Source: Teretinema sp964641135 (lineage in GTDB: Bacteria; Spirochaetota; Spirochaetia; Treponematales; Treponemataceae). Taken from it: DNA of 64,000 bases. The stretch's first letter is position 1, and each line of letters opens with the position of its first letter. The stretch lies in the NCBI GenBank assembly GCA_964641135.1, contig CAZXJV010000002.1, positions 1 through 64,000 on the forward strand, read 5' to 3'. The notes beneath the pieces are model-generated. The model was not told the origin of the DNA, searched no databases, and worked only from the letters and a program-made list of their open reading frames with translations. Shown here one piece after another: positions 51,141 to 60,237 of this stretch. Position numbers and translations under genes: made by a program.

Positions 51141-54100
51141 TGAACATATCGGAATTGTCTGTACGCCGTCCGGTTACTATAACAATGCTCTTTATTTTAG
51201 TCTTTGTTGTTTCGGCAATCTTTGTTCCGCGACTTGGTGTCGGCTTGTATCCTTCGGTTACAATGCCCCGCCTTACGGTGTTTACCAGCTACCCGAATGT
51301 GGGTCCTGATGAAATCGAAGCAAATGTAACTGCAGTTCTTGAAAACCGTCTTGCAAGAATTCGCGGGCTTACATCAATTTCAAGCCAGTCATCAACCGGA
51401 TCAAGCCGCATTACTCTCAGCTTCGGGTATGATGTAAATCTTGATGAGGCGTCTGCCGAAATTAATGAGGTTCTTGCCCAGGCAGTCCGTGCTCTTCCTG
51501 CCGATTGCGGCGTGCCGGTATTGCGTCGTTTTGATATGAGCGCCATGCCGATTATGCGCTTGAATGTAAAGGGAAATTTGCCGCTTGATCAGCTGCGTTC
51601 CATAGCAGAAGAAACCGTTCAGCCCCTTCTGGAGCGTGTGGAAGGAGTTGCTTCGGCAGATGTGGCAGGCGGTGCTGCCAGGTTTGTACGGGTGGATGTA
51701 TCGGCAAACCGTCTGGAGGCATTCGGCTTGTCTCTTTCATCGATAGCTCAATCTCTTTCAGCCCGTAATGTGCGGCTTGCAGGCGGTACACTCTCTGGTG
51801 AACAGCTTGATTACCAAATCCGTACAAATGAGGTCTACCGCAGTCTGGAAGAAGTTCGCGCAACTGTCATTGCAGCACCTTCATCCGCAACAGTACTGCG
51901 TCTGGGCGACATTGCGGATGTATATGAAGATTTTGATTATTCCGGGTCACGCATCTGGATTGACGGTGTCCCGGGCCTGTATGTGTCAGTCACCAACGAA
52001 ACGGGAACCAACAGTGCCAGTGTTGCCCGCGGTGTCCGGGCCGCGCTTGACGGTATTAATGAAAGTCTTCCTGCAGGAGTTGAAGTGGTGGTGGTAAGCG
52101 ATGACACCACCCTTGTAAACTCAACCCTTAACCAGGTTTATACCTCTGCGGTTTGGGGTGCGGTCCTTGCGATGCTTGTGATCTTTATTTTTTTGCGATC
52201 GGTAAAGGGCACCGTGATAATCGGTTTATCAATGCCCATTTCCATTATCGTCACACTCCTTGTTATGTCTTTGATGAATCTGACAATAAACATAATGACA
52301 ATGGCGGGACTGATTCTCGGTATCGGTATGATTGTCGATTCTTCAATAGTAGTGCTGGAAAATATTCATCTGTACCGGGAACGAGGAGACCGGCCGGCTG
52401 TGGCGGCAATTCTGGGCAGCCGTGAAATGCTGAATGCCATCGTTGCAAGTACTGCCACAACCCTGTGTGTTTTTATTCCGATGATTATATACAAGGCAGA
52501 ACTTGAAATGATGGGACAGATGTTTCAGGACCTGGTTATCACTGTGGTTATCTCGCTTTCTGTTTCTCTTGTTGTTGCAGTAACACTGGTGCCCGCTCTG
52601 TGCGGCAGCATTCTCAGGCTTGATACCCGTGTGCAAAAACCGCTGCGCTTTCCGGTTCTCGCCCGCTTTGATGCAGGTGTAGAAGGGTTTTTGCGTGCTC
52701 TTGAAAACGGGTATGTTCGGGCGTTGCGTTTTGTTCTTGCGAACAGGTTCCTTGTATTAACCCTTGTGTCCCTGCTGTTGGTTCTGTCTCTTTTGCGGTT
52801 CGGCTCTCTGGGCATGAATCTGGCTCCGACATCCACAACCGATGACAGGATCACTGTCTCTCTTTCCATGCCGGCGGGCACAAATGCTGCGGTAACCGAG
52901 GATCTCCTGTTCCGTATGCAACAGATCATTCAGACCGAGGTCAGCGGCTATACCTCTTTGCTGCTGAATGCCGGTCAGGGTACCAGCGGGAGCATTCAGA
53001 TAAACCTGCCGCCACCGGACAAGCAGACTCTTACACCGGCCGATATCCGGACAATTCTGACTCCCCACCTTTCTTCTTTTCCGGGAGCGAATTTCAGTTT
53101 TTCGTCAGGACGTTCCTGGGGAGGAAGCTCGCCGGTAAATATTGCCCTGTATTCCAGGAACAGCGACGAGCTTGCCGAGGCTGCAGACCGTATTGTAGAA
53201 ATTCTCAAAGAGCAGGTGCCGCAGTTGACCAATGTTTCCACAGATCAAAGCTCGGGGAATCCTGAATACCTTGTGAAAGTGGATACAGACCGGGCCGCAT
53301 CCCTGGGCGTGTCTGTTCAGGCGGTTGCTTCACAGCTGCGTACCATGCTGAACGGTGTAACTGCAACAACCTTTCTGTACGGAGCGAACGAGATACAGGT
53401 TCGGGTGCGGTTGCGCGACAGCGATCTGGATTCGTTATCCGATTTGCTTCGTATTACTGTTCCCGGCCGAACCGGGCGGGTCAGCCTTGATAATCTTGTT
53501 ACCCTGGAAAGCGGATACGCACCTCGCAGTATTTCACGCGAGGACGGCCTCAGGCTGAGCCGGGTAACCGCCCAGCTTGTTTCAGGTGCAGCGATTACAG
53601 ATGTTCAGCCCCTGGTGGATGCTGCCCTTGCACAGTATCTTGTGCTGCCTGAATCCGTGACAATGGCTGGCAGCGGTGAGTCGCGCGACATTCAGCGTTT
53701 TGGCGGATCATTGATCCTGGTGCTTCTTGTTGCGGTGTTTTTGGTTTTTCTGGTTATGGCGGCACAGTTTGAATCCCTCGTTGATCCGTTTATAATTTTC
53801 TTCTCTATACCTCTGTTGGTGATCGGCGTTGTGTGGATCTATGTCATCATGAAGATGCCCTTTACCCTGTATGGCGGTATTGGTGCTGTCGCTCTGGTTG
53901 GTGTTATTGTAAACAACGGTATTGTGCTGGTGGATGCAATGAACCGTCTGATGGACAAAAAAACACCGGTTATGGAAGCATGCCTTTCTGCCGGGCGAAA
54001 CCGTTTGCGACCTATTTTAATGACAACGTTGACTACTGTGACCGGGATGATTCCCATGTCGTTCTTCCCCGGTCCCGGCGGAGAAATGATGCAGCCGGTG

Positions 54101-54265
54101 GGACTAACTATAGTGGGCGGCCTTGTTTCCGGGGCGGTTCTGACGCTCTTTGTTACACCGGTGATGTATAGTCTGTTCAACAAACGGCGTGAACAACGTT
54201 TTGCAAATCCTGACGCCCTGATGAATCAATTGGCAGAATATGATACAGTTCACAGCACAAACTGA
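51137..54265 (+). CDS. RND efflux permease (HAE1/AcrB-type)
   Basis: A 1042-residue inner-membrane pump of the resistance-nodulation-division superfamily, full length, with twelve membrane helices and two large periplasmic loops. TM1 opens with RRPVTITMLFILVFVVSAIF. The proton-relay region has GIGMIVDSSIVVLENI (TM4). GVIVNNGIVLVDAMN (TM10 region) is also typical. Drug or lipid substrate unknown. It forms an operon with the outer-membrane and adaptor genes; the YchJ gene follows after 14 nt. Confidence 0.96.
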   Translation: MMNISELSVRRPVTITMLFILVFVVSAIFVPRLGVGLYPSVTMPRLTVFTSYPNVGPDEIEANVTAVLENRLARIRGLTSISSQSSTGSSRITLSFGYDVNLDEASAEINEVLAQAVRALPADCGVPVLRRFDMSAMPIMRLNVKGNLPLDQLRSIAEETVQPLLERVEGVASADVAGGAARFVRVDVSANRLEAFGLSLSSIAQSLSARNVRLAGGTLSGEQLDYQIRTNEVYRSLEEVRATVIAAPSSATVLRLGDIADVYEDFDYSGSRIWIDGVPGLYVSVTNETGTNSASVARGVRAALDGINESLPAGVEVVVVSDDTTLVNSTLNQVYTSAVWGAVLAMLVIFIFLRSVKGTVIIGLSMPISIIVTLLVMSLMNLTINIMTMAGLILGIGMIVDSSIVVLENIHLYRERGDRPAVAAILGSREMLNAIVASTATTLCVFIPMIIYKAELEMMGQMFQDLVITVVISLSVSLVVAVTLVPALCGSILRLDTRVQKPLRFPVLARFDAGVEGFLRALENGYVRALRFVLANRFLVLTLVSLLLVLSLLRFGSLGMNLAPTSTTDDRITVSLSMPAGTNAAVTEDLLFRMQQIIQTEVSGYTSLLLNAGQGTSGSIQINLPPPDKQTLTPADIRTILTPHLSSFPGANFSFSSGRSWGGSSPVNIALYSRNSDELAEAADRIVEILKEQVPQLTNVSTDQSSGNPEYLVKVDTDRAASLGVSVQAVASQLRTMLNGVTATTFLYGANEIQVRVRLRDSDLDSLSDLLRITVPGRTGRVSLDNLVTLESGYAPRSISREDGLRLSRVTAQLVSGAAITDVQPLVDAALAQYLVLPESVTMAGSGESRDIQRFGGSLILVLLVAVFLVFLVMAAQFESLVDPFIIFFSIPLLVIGVVWIYVIMKMPFTLYGGIGAVALVGVIVNNGIVLVDAMNRLMDKKTPVMEACLSAGRNRLRPILMTTLTTVTGMIPMSFFPGPGGEMMQPVGLTIVGGLVSGAVLTLFVTPVMYSLFNKRREQRFANPDALMNQLAEYDTVHSTN

Positions 54266-54279
54266 TACATGGAGATGTC

Positions 54280-54777
54280 ATGAGCGAAAAAAATACCTGT
54301 CCCTGCGGTTCAGGCAAAGCCTATACCGCATGTTGTGAACCTGTTATTACCGGTAAATCCCCGGCGCCAACCGCCGAAGCCCTGATGCGGGCCCGTTATT
54401 CTGCCTACGCAAAGCACGAGATTGACTTTATCATGAAGTCCTGTATCCGGCGCGAGGGAGAAAACGAGATTGATCCGGAAGAAACACGGCGCTGGAGCGA
54501 AAGCTCACAGTGGCTTGGTCTGACCATTCACCGCACAGAAGCCGGTTCTGCGTCCGATTCAAAGGGCCTTGTAGAGTTTTCTGCCTTTTATTCTCAAAAG
54601 GGATTGCGTGACGAGCACCGCGAGACCGCACAATTCAGGAAGGTTGACGGCCAATGGTTGTATGCGGAAGGAACTATGGCTGCAACTACAGTTGTCCGCA
54701 CCGGTGAAAAGGTTGGCAGGAACGATCCGTGCCCCTGTAAATCGGGAAAAAAATACAAGCAGTGCTGTGGCCGTTAA
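54280..54777 (+). CDS. YchJ-family SEC-C motif protein
   Basis: A 165-residue protein with a SEC-C zinc motif at each end (CPCGSGKAYTACCEP and DPCPCKSGKKYKQCC) around an NTF2-like centre (ALMRARYSAYAKHEIDFI). This matches UPF0225/YchJ. The function of the family is poorly defined. GGAG lies upstream of the ATG; it is probably co-transcribed with the efflux operon. Convergent with the pirin gene, 10 nt away. Confidence 0.92.
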   Translation: MSEKNTCPCGSGKAYTACCEPVITGKSPAPTAEALMRARYSAYAKHEIDFIMKSCIRREGENEIDPEETRRWSESSQWLGLTIHRTEAGSASDSKGLVEFSAFYSQKGLRDEHRETAQFRKVDGQWLYAEGTMAATTVVRTGEKVGRNDPCPCKSGKKYKQCCGR

Positions 54778-54787
54778 GCGCCACTTG

Positions 54788-55633
54788 TCAGTTTTTTCGT
54801 ATGAAGGTTCCTTCATCCAGTTCGCGCCAGGCTGTTTCCAGTTCGTCGTGGGTGTTCATCACAATTGGACCTCCCCATGCTACCGGCTCCTGAAGCCTTG
54901 GTGCACACAGAAAAACTCCGCGCATTCCCTCATCACCGGCTACAAGCTCAAGGTTGGCGCCGGTGCCTAACAGAAGGGCTGAACGGGCCGGATACTGTTC
55001 GTCGATGGTACCAACCTTGACCGATCCGGAAAAAAGATAGAGCCAGGCTGTATTATCAGCCGGAAGTTCCATAGACCAGGAACGGCCCGGGTTAATATCC
55101 AGATCCAGAAACAGAGGTTTTATATACCGTCCCTGAAACGCGCCTTCCTTTCCGCGGTAGATACCGCCGATAATCCGTATAATCGTACCATCCTCATCAA
55201 TAACCGGCACCATATCCGCAGAAATATCGCCGTAGGCCGGAACACACATCTTGTCTTTTCCTGGCAGATTGAGCCAAACCTGCAATCCCAGCATGCGGGG
55301 AGACTCCTGCGGCATCTCCTGGTGGATGATTCCGCTGCCAGCTGTCATCCACTGGCAGCCGCCTGCTTCAATAACCCCGCGGTTTCCCAGACTGTCGCCG
55401 TGCTCTATACGGCCTTCCACCAGATAGGTAATTGTTTCAATCCCCCGGTGGGGATGCCAGGGGAACCCCTTGATATAATCTTCGCTGTTCAGGCTGTCAA
55501 AGGCATCCAGCATAAGGAACGGATCAAATTCTTTTATTGTGCGCGGGCCAAGCACCCGCACCAGTTTTACACCGGCTCCATCACTTGTCGCGTATCCTGC
55601 AACTACGTTTTTGACTGTGCGTGAATCATTCAT
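54788..55633 (-). CDS. pirin family protein
   Basis: A 281-residue bicupin. The metal ligands of the N-terminal cupin are in FPWHPHRGIETITYLVEG, IEHGDSLG, and SGIIHQEMPQ. Bacterial pirins include quercetinases and regulators of metabolism; the role here is unknown. The ATG at 55633 has AGGAG 7 nt upstream; the frame upstream is open into the MATE gene but not translated as pirin. An extended -10, TGCTATACT, lies at 55659-55651. Confidence 0.94.
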   Translation of the reverse strand: MNDSRTVKNVVAGYATSDGAGVKLVRVLGPRTIKEFDPFLMLDAFDSLNSEDYIKGFPWHPHRGIETITYLVEGRIEHGDSLGNRGVIEAGGCQWMTAGSGIIHQEMPQESPRMLGLQVWLNLPGKDKMCVPAYGDISADMVPVIDEDGTIIRIIGGIYRGKEGAFQGRYIKPLFLDLDINPGRSWSMELPADNTAWLYLFSGSVKVGTIDEQYPARSALLLGTGANLELVAGDEGMRGVFLCAPRLQEPVAWGGPIVMNTHDELETAWRELDEGTFIRKN

Positions 55634-55650
55634 GGCTTTTCTCCTGCGAT

Positions 55651-55659
55651 AGTATAGCA
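55651..55659 (-). promoter_or_regulatory. extended -10 promoter of the pirin gene
   Basis: On the minus strand TGCTATACT (55659-55651) lies 17 nt before the ATG, leaving room for the AGGAG site. No clear -35. Confidence 0.5.
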
Positions 55660-55683
55660 CGGTTCGTTCTGCCCTGCTTGAGA

Positions 55684-57057
55684 TCAGACTACCCGGCGCA
55701 GCCACCGGCCGGAGCGCAGACGCCACCAGCCCAGCACCGCTTTTGCGGGTTCTTCTGAAGCCATAGTAACAAAGATTAACCAGGCCGGTGGATTGGACAG
55801 ATAGACTAAAAAGGCTGCCAGCGGCAGAGCCAGGGCCCACAAAAAAAGGACATCGTAAAAAGCACAAAAAATGGTATCACCGCCTGCACGGCAGACCCCG
55901 ACAACCATGGTCATGTTAAAGCTCCGGAATGGATACAGAAGGGCCATTATCATCAGCATTATTCGAGCGCTGCCCAGCACCCCGGGCGAGGCGTTGAACA
56001 AAACAGGTATCAAGGCACTGAGCGGAATCAGCAATAGTCCTACGGCCGCAGCAGCAAGAGGATTGAAGAAGGTCGTCTTCTGTGCTGCTTTGCGGGCAGC
56101 TGCTTCATCACCGGCACCTATATTGTTGCCGATTAAAACCGCTGCCGAGTTGCCCAAACCGATAAACACTACCCATACCAGCTGTGATACCGTAACGGTG
56201 ATATTGAAGGCCGCGATGTTTTCGGTACCTGAACGTGCAAAAATGACACTTTGCATTGTGATTCCGACAGACCACAACACTTCGTTTGCGAAGACCGGCA
56301 TCGCAATGCGCAAAAAACCTTTTATAAACAGGCGGTCAACAGCGCTGAATTCCCTGACCGTTCCGGCAGGCGCGTAGCCTTTTGCGTAGGTAATAACCAG
56401 CACGATGGCAAGTTCAACAAGGCGCGATAGCACGGTAGCAAGTCCGGCTCCGGCAATGCCGAGGCGGGGGATCGGTCCCGCGCCGAATATAAGCAGATAG
56501 TTCAGCAAGACATTAAGGCTTAACGATATAAGAGTCGCCGTCATTGCCAGCCGCACTTTGCGGATTGTTCTGAGGATTATTATAAAGGTAAAGCTGATGC
56601 CGAATGGTATAAATGAAAGGGCCATCAGTGACAGATACCGGGCCCCTTCGGTAATTACCTCTGCATCCTGCGTGTACAATCCCAGCACCCGGGATGGAAA
56701 AACCACACCGGCAACCGTAAAGACAGCGCTGAGCGGAAGCACCAATGCAAGCGCCATACCTGTTGTCTTTCGGACACCCGCGATGTCGCCCCGTCCCCAA
56801 AACTGGGCACTGAAGACAGAGGCTCCGGATGTAATGCCGAACAAAAACATGTTAAGAAGAAAAAAAACCTGATTCCCGAGTCCTGCTGCCGCCAGCTCGG
56901 TTGTGCCAAGCCGGGATATCATTACTGTATCAGCCATGTTGACCAGAGAGTTCATCAAACCCTGAATCATTATGGGTACAGCTATAGCAAACATCGCGCC
57001 ATAGAAGGTCCGGTTGGTTTGGGGTAGTGCCGGAATACTTTGTTCTGGGGTGTTCAT
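55684..57057 (-). CDS. MATE-family efflux transporter
   Basis: A 457-residue protein with twelve membrane helices. The N-terminal half has MFAIAVPIMIQGLMNSLVNM and DTVMISRLGTTELAAAGLGNQ, standard MATE motifs; the second half repeats the pattern (NSAAVLIGNNIGAGDEAAARK). It exports cationic compounds using Na+ or H+. The ATG at 57057 overlaps the TGA of the EamA gene, so they are coupled. Confidence 0.94.
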   Translation of the reverse strand: MNTPEQSIPALPQTNRTFYGAMFAIAVPIMIQGLMNSLVNMADTVMISRLGTTELAAAGLGNQVFFLLNMFLFGITSGASVFSAQFWGRGDIAGVRKTTGMALALVLPLSAVFTVAGVVFPSRVLGLYTQDAEVITEGARYLSLMALSFIPFGISFTFIIILRTIRKVRLAMTATLISLSLNVLLNYLLIFGAGPIPRLGIAGAGLATVLSRLVELAIVLVITYAKGYAPAGTVREFSAVDRLFIKGFLRIAMPVFANEVLWSVGITMQSVIFARSGTENIAAFNITVTVSQLVWVVFIGLGNSAAVLIGNNIGAGDEAAARKAAQKTTFFNPLAAAAVGLLLIPLSALIPVLFNASPGVLGSARIMLMIMALLYPFRSFNMTMVVGVCRAGGDTIFCAFYDVLFLWALALPLAAFLVYLSNPPAWLIFVTMASEEPAKAVLGWWRLRSGRWLRRVV

Positions 57058-57929
57058 TGTGCGCGTCCCCGGCCGGTTATCCACACACCGGTAAAGATCA
57101 GTCCCGCTCCGCAGACAGCCCAAAGAGTCAGGGGTTCGCCAAGCACGAGGGCAGAACCTGCAAGTGTTAAAAGCGGGATAAAATAAATGAAATTATTGGC
57201 CCGCGTTGCTCCAAGTGTCTGGACGACCTTGGTCCAGAACACATAGGCCGCACAAGAGGCAAACAGGGTCAAAAAAAGCAGGTTCGCACTCACCTTCCAG
57301 TCCAGAAACGGGGTAAAGTCAAAACGGGGACGCTGAAAAAACAGTACCGGGATAACAGTGACAAGGGTATAAAAGAAAATCTTCCGGGTATTGTACAGGG
57401 TTGAGTACCGGCTCGCCATACCCCGGATAATAATCGAATAGAGAGCCCAGGACAGAGCCGAGATTAATGCAAGGCTGTCTCCCAGGGGGTTGAGTTTGAG
57501 GATGAAGGCTCCGTTGAAGATAACAAGTACCGTGCCGATAAAGGCTGCAAGACCGCCGGCTGCTGTGTGCCGTGTAATGCGTTCAGTACGGGTCATAAAA
57601 TGTGCAAGAATGGATGTCATGATCGGAGCAGTGGCCACCAGAAGAGACACGTTGCTTGCAAGCGAATACGACAGCGCCCAGTTTTCTGCAACGAAGTACA
57701 GGGTGCCGCCGGTCAGCCCGGCCAGAATCATTTTCAGTTCGTTTTTTATACTTTCCGGGCGATGAACCCTGGGGTAAACCAGAAACATTAACAGCCAGGC
57801 CAAAAAGAAGCGGTACACAAGAATTTCAATCGGTGTAAAAAACCGTAACAGCACCTTTGTTGCGATAAAGGTGCTGCTCCAGATCACTATTGTGCCGACG
57901 GCCAGAACGTACGCAGCAGAGCGTTTCAT
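57054..57929 (-). CDS. EamA/DMT-family transporter
   Basis: A 291-residue protein with ten membrane helices and the two EamA repeats (VGTIVIWSSTFIATKVLL; SLALISALSWALYSIIIRGMA). This drug/metabolite transporter family exports amino acids, nucleobases or similar. It starts 3 nt after the UDG-like gene stop and overlaps MATE by 4 bp, forming a three-gene operon. Confidence 0.93.
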   Translation of the reverse strand: MKRSAAYVLAVGTIVIWSSTFIATKVLLRFFTPIEILVYRFFLAWLLMFLVYPRVHRPESIKNELKMILAGLTGGTLYFVAENWALSYSLASNVSLLVATAPIMTSILAHFMTRTERITRHTAAGGLAAFIGTVLVIFNGAFILKLNPLGDSLALISALSWALYSIIIRGMASRYSTLYNTRKIFFYTLVTVIPVLFFQRPRFDFTPFLDWKVSANLLFLTLFASCAAYVFWTKVVQTLGATRANNFIYFIPLLTLAGSALVLGEPLTLWAVCGAGLIFTGVWITGRGRAQ

Positions 57930-57932
57930 AGG

Positions 57933-58703
57933 TTACCATCCAAGAATTTCCCGGCGGTGCAGGGTGCCAAGCCGGGTAAGGTTTTCGGCCAGCGGCAGTG
58001 TTGTATCCCCTCGCTGGGCCAGATCAATCGTAAAACGGTTCATTGAAAAATGCTGGAAGCAATACACCGGCACAGACTGTTCCGGGTGCGGGGTTCCGGT
58101 GGTATGCCTGCGACAAGAGGAGCCCAGCTCTTCAGCATAGGCGCAAAAGATACCGCCTTTTTTGAGTTCGCTGTAGCCCACCAGCCACAGAGGACAGTCA
58201 AGCGATGCACGCAGGCTTGCTGTTTCACGGGCCATCCATTCTTGACTTTCGAGCAGCAGTGTCTGCAGCCGCGGCGAGGCCCGTTCCTTGATCCAGTCAA
58301 GCTCTTTTGTTTTTGCGCTGTGAAGGGGCGTTTTGTTCAGAATCAGTACATTGCGGCGGAAGTCTATGCCCAGTTCAGGATTGAGCCGGAAGAAGCGGTC
58401 GCCGATTTTACCGGCAAGACCGACAAGATACCGGCGGTTGCCGGCAAGTTGTTCGTTTTTTCCGGGATTATCTCCTACAACAATAAGGCGAATATCACTT
58501 TCGGGAGTCAGTCCATCAAGGCTGTAGTTGTACACCACCGGAGTGTCAACAGGATAGGGCGGAACCCCATCTTTTGCAGCAGCCTCTGCGGCAAGCTTGG
58601 CCCATTCATTGCAGCCCCCTTCCGCCTCTGCAAGCCAGTGATCACACTGTGAGCGGAATCGTTCCCGGAAGCTGCTCAGCGCTGCCCATTGTTGATCGGT
58701 CAT
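57933..58703 (-). CDS. uracil-DNA glycosylase superfamily protein
   Basis: A 256-residue protein. Motif A-like IVVGDNPGKNEQLAG followed by YLVGLAGKIG, a strand VLILNKTPLHSAK, WLVGYSELKKGG, and a motif B-like GTPHPEQS fit the UDG fold. The Cys ligands of family 4 Fe-S enzymes are not evident, so activity on uracil is uncertain. The ATG at 58703 is preceded by extended -10 TGCTATACT (58722-58714) with only 10 nt between, and the frame upstream is not coding. It heads the UDG-EamA-MATE operon. Confidence 0.75.
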   Translation of the reverse strand: MTDQQWAALSSFRERFRSQCDHWLAEAEGGCNEWAKLAAEAAAKDGVPPYPVDTPVVYNYSLDGLTPESDIRLIVVGDNPGKNEQLAGNRRYLVGLAGKIGDRFFRLNPELGIDFRRNVLILNKTPLHSAKTKELDWIKERASPRLQTLLLESQEWMARETASLRASLDCPLWLVGYSELKKGGIFCAYAEELGSSCRRHTTGTPHPEQSVPVYCFQHFSMNRFTIDLAQRGDTTLPLAENLTRLGTLHRREILGW

Positions 58704-58713
58704 GATGGCGTTC

Positions 58714-58722
58714 AGTATAGCA
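58714..58722 (-). promoter_or_regulatory. extended -10 promoter of the UDG-like operon
   Basis: On the minus strand TGCTATACT ends 10 nt before the ATG at 58703; no ribosome-binding site lies between. A 5' leader of only a few bases is predicted. Confidence 0.5.
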
Positions 58723-58791
58723 GATTTTTTTTTTCGTTTTAAGGGGACCTGAAAAAAACCATTATCGTTTTTGAAGTGCCCGTAAGCCGGT

Positions 58792-58820
58792 TTGACAGAA
58801 TGATGCGCAGAAATGATACT
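58792..58820 (+). promoter_or_regulatory. promoter of the HD-domain gene
   Basis: TTGACA (58792-58797), 17 nt, GATACT (58815-58820). The -35 box is a perfect consensus. The predicted start is near 58827, downstream of an ATG at 58813, which decides the start at 58831. Confidence 0.6.
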
Positions 58821-58830
58821 TGTATGTACA

Positions 58831-60195
58831 ATGAGTGACGAAAACCGGATTGAACTTGACAAGGCCTCCCCCGGACAGGGGAATACTGTTCGACTGACAT
58901 CTGCCTTTGCCCTTGAGCATTGCCGCGAGCTTAAAACAGGCCGTGTGGTTGTGTACCGCGTGACCGGGAAAAAACCGGATTGCAAGCTCGATGCGGTAAC
59001 CGTCCCCCTTGATGAATTATGTTCTTTTTCCCCTGAGGATTTTGAGCGCGATTATTTTCTTATAACCAAAGCTGCCTTTGAGTCTCTTCCTGCTGTGCGG
59101 CCGGATCCGCTTGCACAGCAGGTTGCCACATATGCGGCGCTGGCGCCCGAGGAACGCACGCAGGCCTTGCGTTCTGTACGGAACACCCTGCAAAAGATCC
59201 GGGATACCGAAGCCCATCCCATGGCAAAGGCTAAAGCCATCATGGACGCTGTTGAACAGTCTTTTGCCATAAACAAGGCTTCACTGAAATTACGCAAACA
59301 GGATGTAACCGTTCATGAACACGAGGTTGCTTCGGAAACCAGGATGGTGGTTAATGCTGCCCTTGCAATGGTTGAATCTTCCGAAACCACAGCCTCCTTG
59401 TTTGAGGCATTCAAAGGTCTTTCCAACGGTCAGACACTGAATCATGTCAGCCGTGTATTCGCCATGACAACCTCTTTTTTCCATTATTACAACAACCGGG
59501 TTCAACAGCGTCTTGCCCAGCAGCTCCGTCTTGTCTTTCCTTCTGTTTATGTTGAACCCTACCGGCGTATTCTTCCTGACCTTCCGGATCACCTGTTCAC
59601 TTCGGACAACCTGATACCTCTTCCTTCAATTGCTCCGCCGGTGATGAAGGAGTGGGCTCTCGGTGCGTTCCTGCATGATATCGGCAAGATTGCCAACCTG
59701 GATTATTTTGAAAGCGATGCAGCCTACAACGCCGAACAGATTCGGCAGCATGTTTTCCTGAGCGCAGGCCTGATTTTGATGAATTACGGGACAGATCATG
59801 AGGAGGCCAGGTTGATTGCCGCCGATCATCATAATGCCCTTTTTAAGGAAGGGGGGTACGGGGTCACGAGGCTCGAACGCGAAAAGGGCATGCGAAAACT
59901 TGACCCGCTCGAACGCTGCATAGGCCGCACAAGCAGAGATTACCTTTCCGGGCAGGCCCTCGGCTTTCTTCCGACAGAAATGCTTGCAATTATCGATATC
60001 TACGATGCCATGACCGATGCCTCCCGTGAGTACAAGAAACCCTTAACCCCGTCTGAAACCCTTGTTTTCATGCGTGACCGGCCGCTTGCATCCGGGCGTC
60101 TGGACCCGGTTCTTTTTGATCTGTTCGCAGACTTTATCCGCGTACAGAATCCGGGGATCCCCGCAGATTTTGGATTTGACAGATATACACGATAG
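58831..60195 (+). CDS. HD-domain phosphohydrolase (HD-GYP-like)
   Basis: A 454-residue soluble protein. The N-terminal 120 residues (RLTSAFALEHCRELKTGRVVVYRV) look like a sensor or PilZ-like beta region. A helical linker leads to an HD domain with the HD pair in GAFLHDIGKIANLD, downstream His in AADHHNALF, and a later IIDIYDAMTD segment as in HD-GYP proteins; the GYP triplet itself is not standard. HD-GYP proteins degrade cyclic-di-GMP, a role that would suit a motile spirochaete, but catalysis is unproven here. The ATG at 58831 is used because the promoter predicts a start near 58827. Confidence 0.82.
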   Translation: MSDENRIELDKASPGQGNTVRLTSAFALEHCRELKTGRVVVYRVTGKKPDCKLDAVTVPLDELCSFSPEDFERDYFLITKAAFESLPAVRPDPLAQQVATYAALAPEERTQALRSVRNTLQKIRDTEAHPMAKAKAIMDAVEQSFAINKASLKLRKQDVTVHEHEVASETRMVVNAALAMVESSETTASLFEAFKGLSNGQTLNHVSRVFAMTTSFFHYYNNRVQQRLAQQLRLVFPSVYVEPYRRILPDLPDHLFTSDNLIPLPSIAPPVMKEWALGAFLHDIGKIANLDYFESDAAYNAEQIRQHVFLSAGLILMNYGTDHEEARLIAADHHNALFKEGGYGVTRLEREKGMRKLDPLERCIGRTSRDYLSGQALGFLPTEMLAIIDIYDAMTDASREYKKPLTPSETLVFMRDRPLASGRLDPVLFDLFADFIRVQNPGIPADFGFDRYTR

Positions 60196-60237
60196 AAAAG
60201 CGTCAGGGTATCAATCTGTGGTATACTGCAGGACAGT

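Noticed and set aside
54431..54631. Antisense frame in the YchJ-family gene
   Set aside because: The SEC-C motifs at both ends of the plus-strand protein fix the coding strand.
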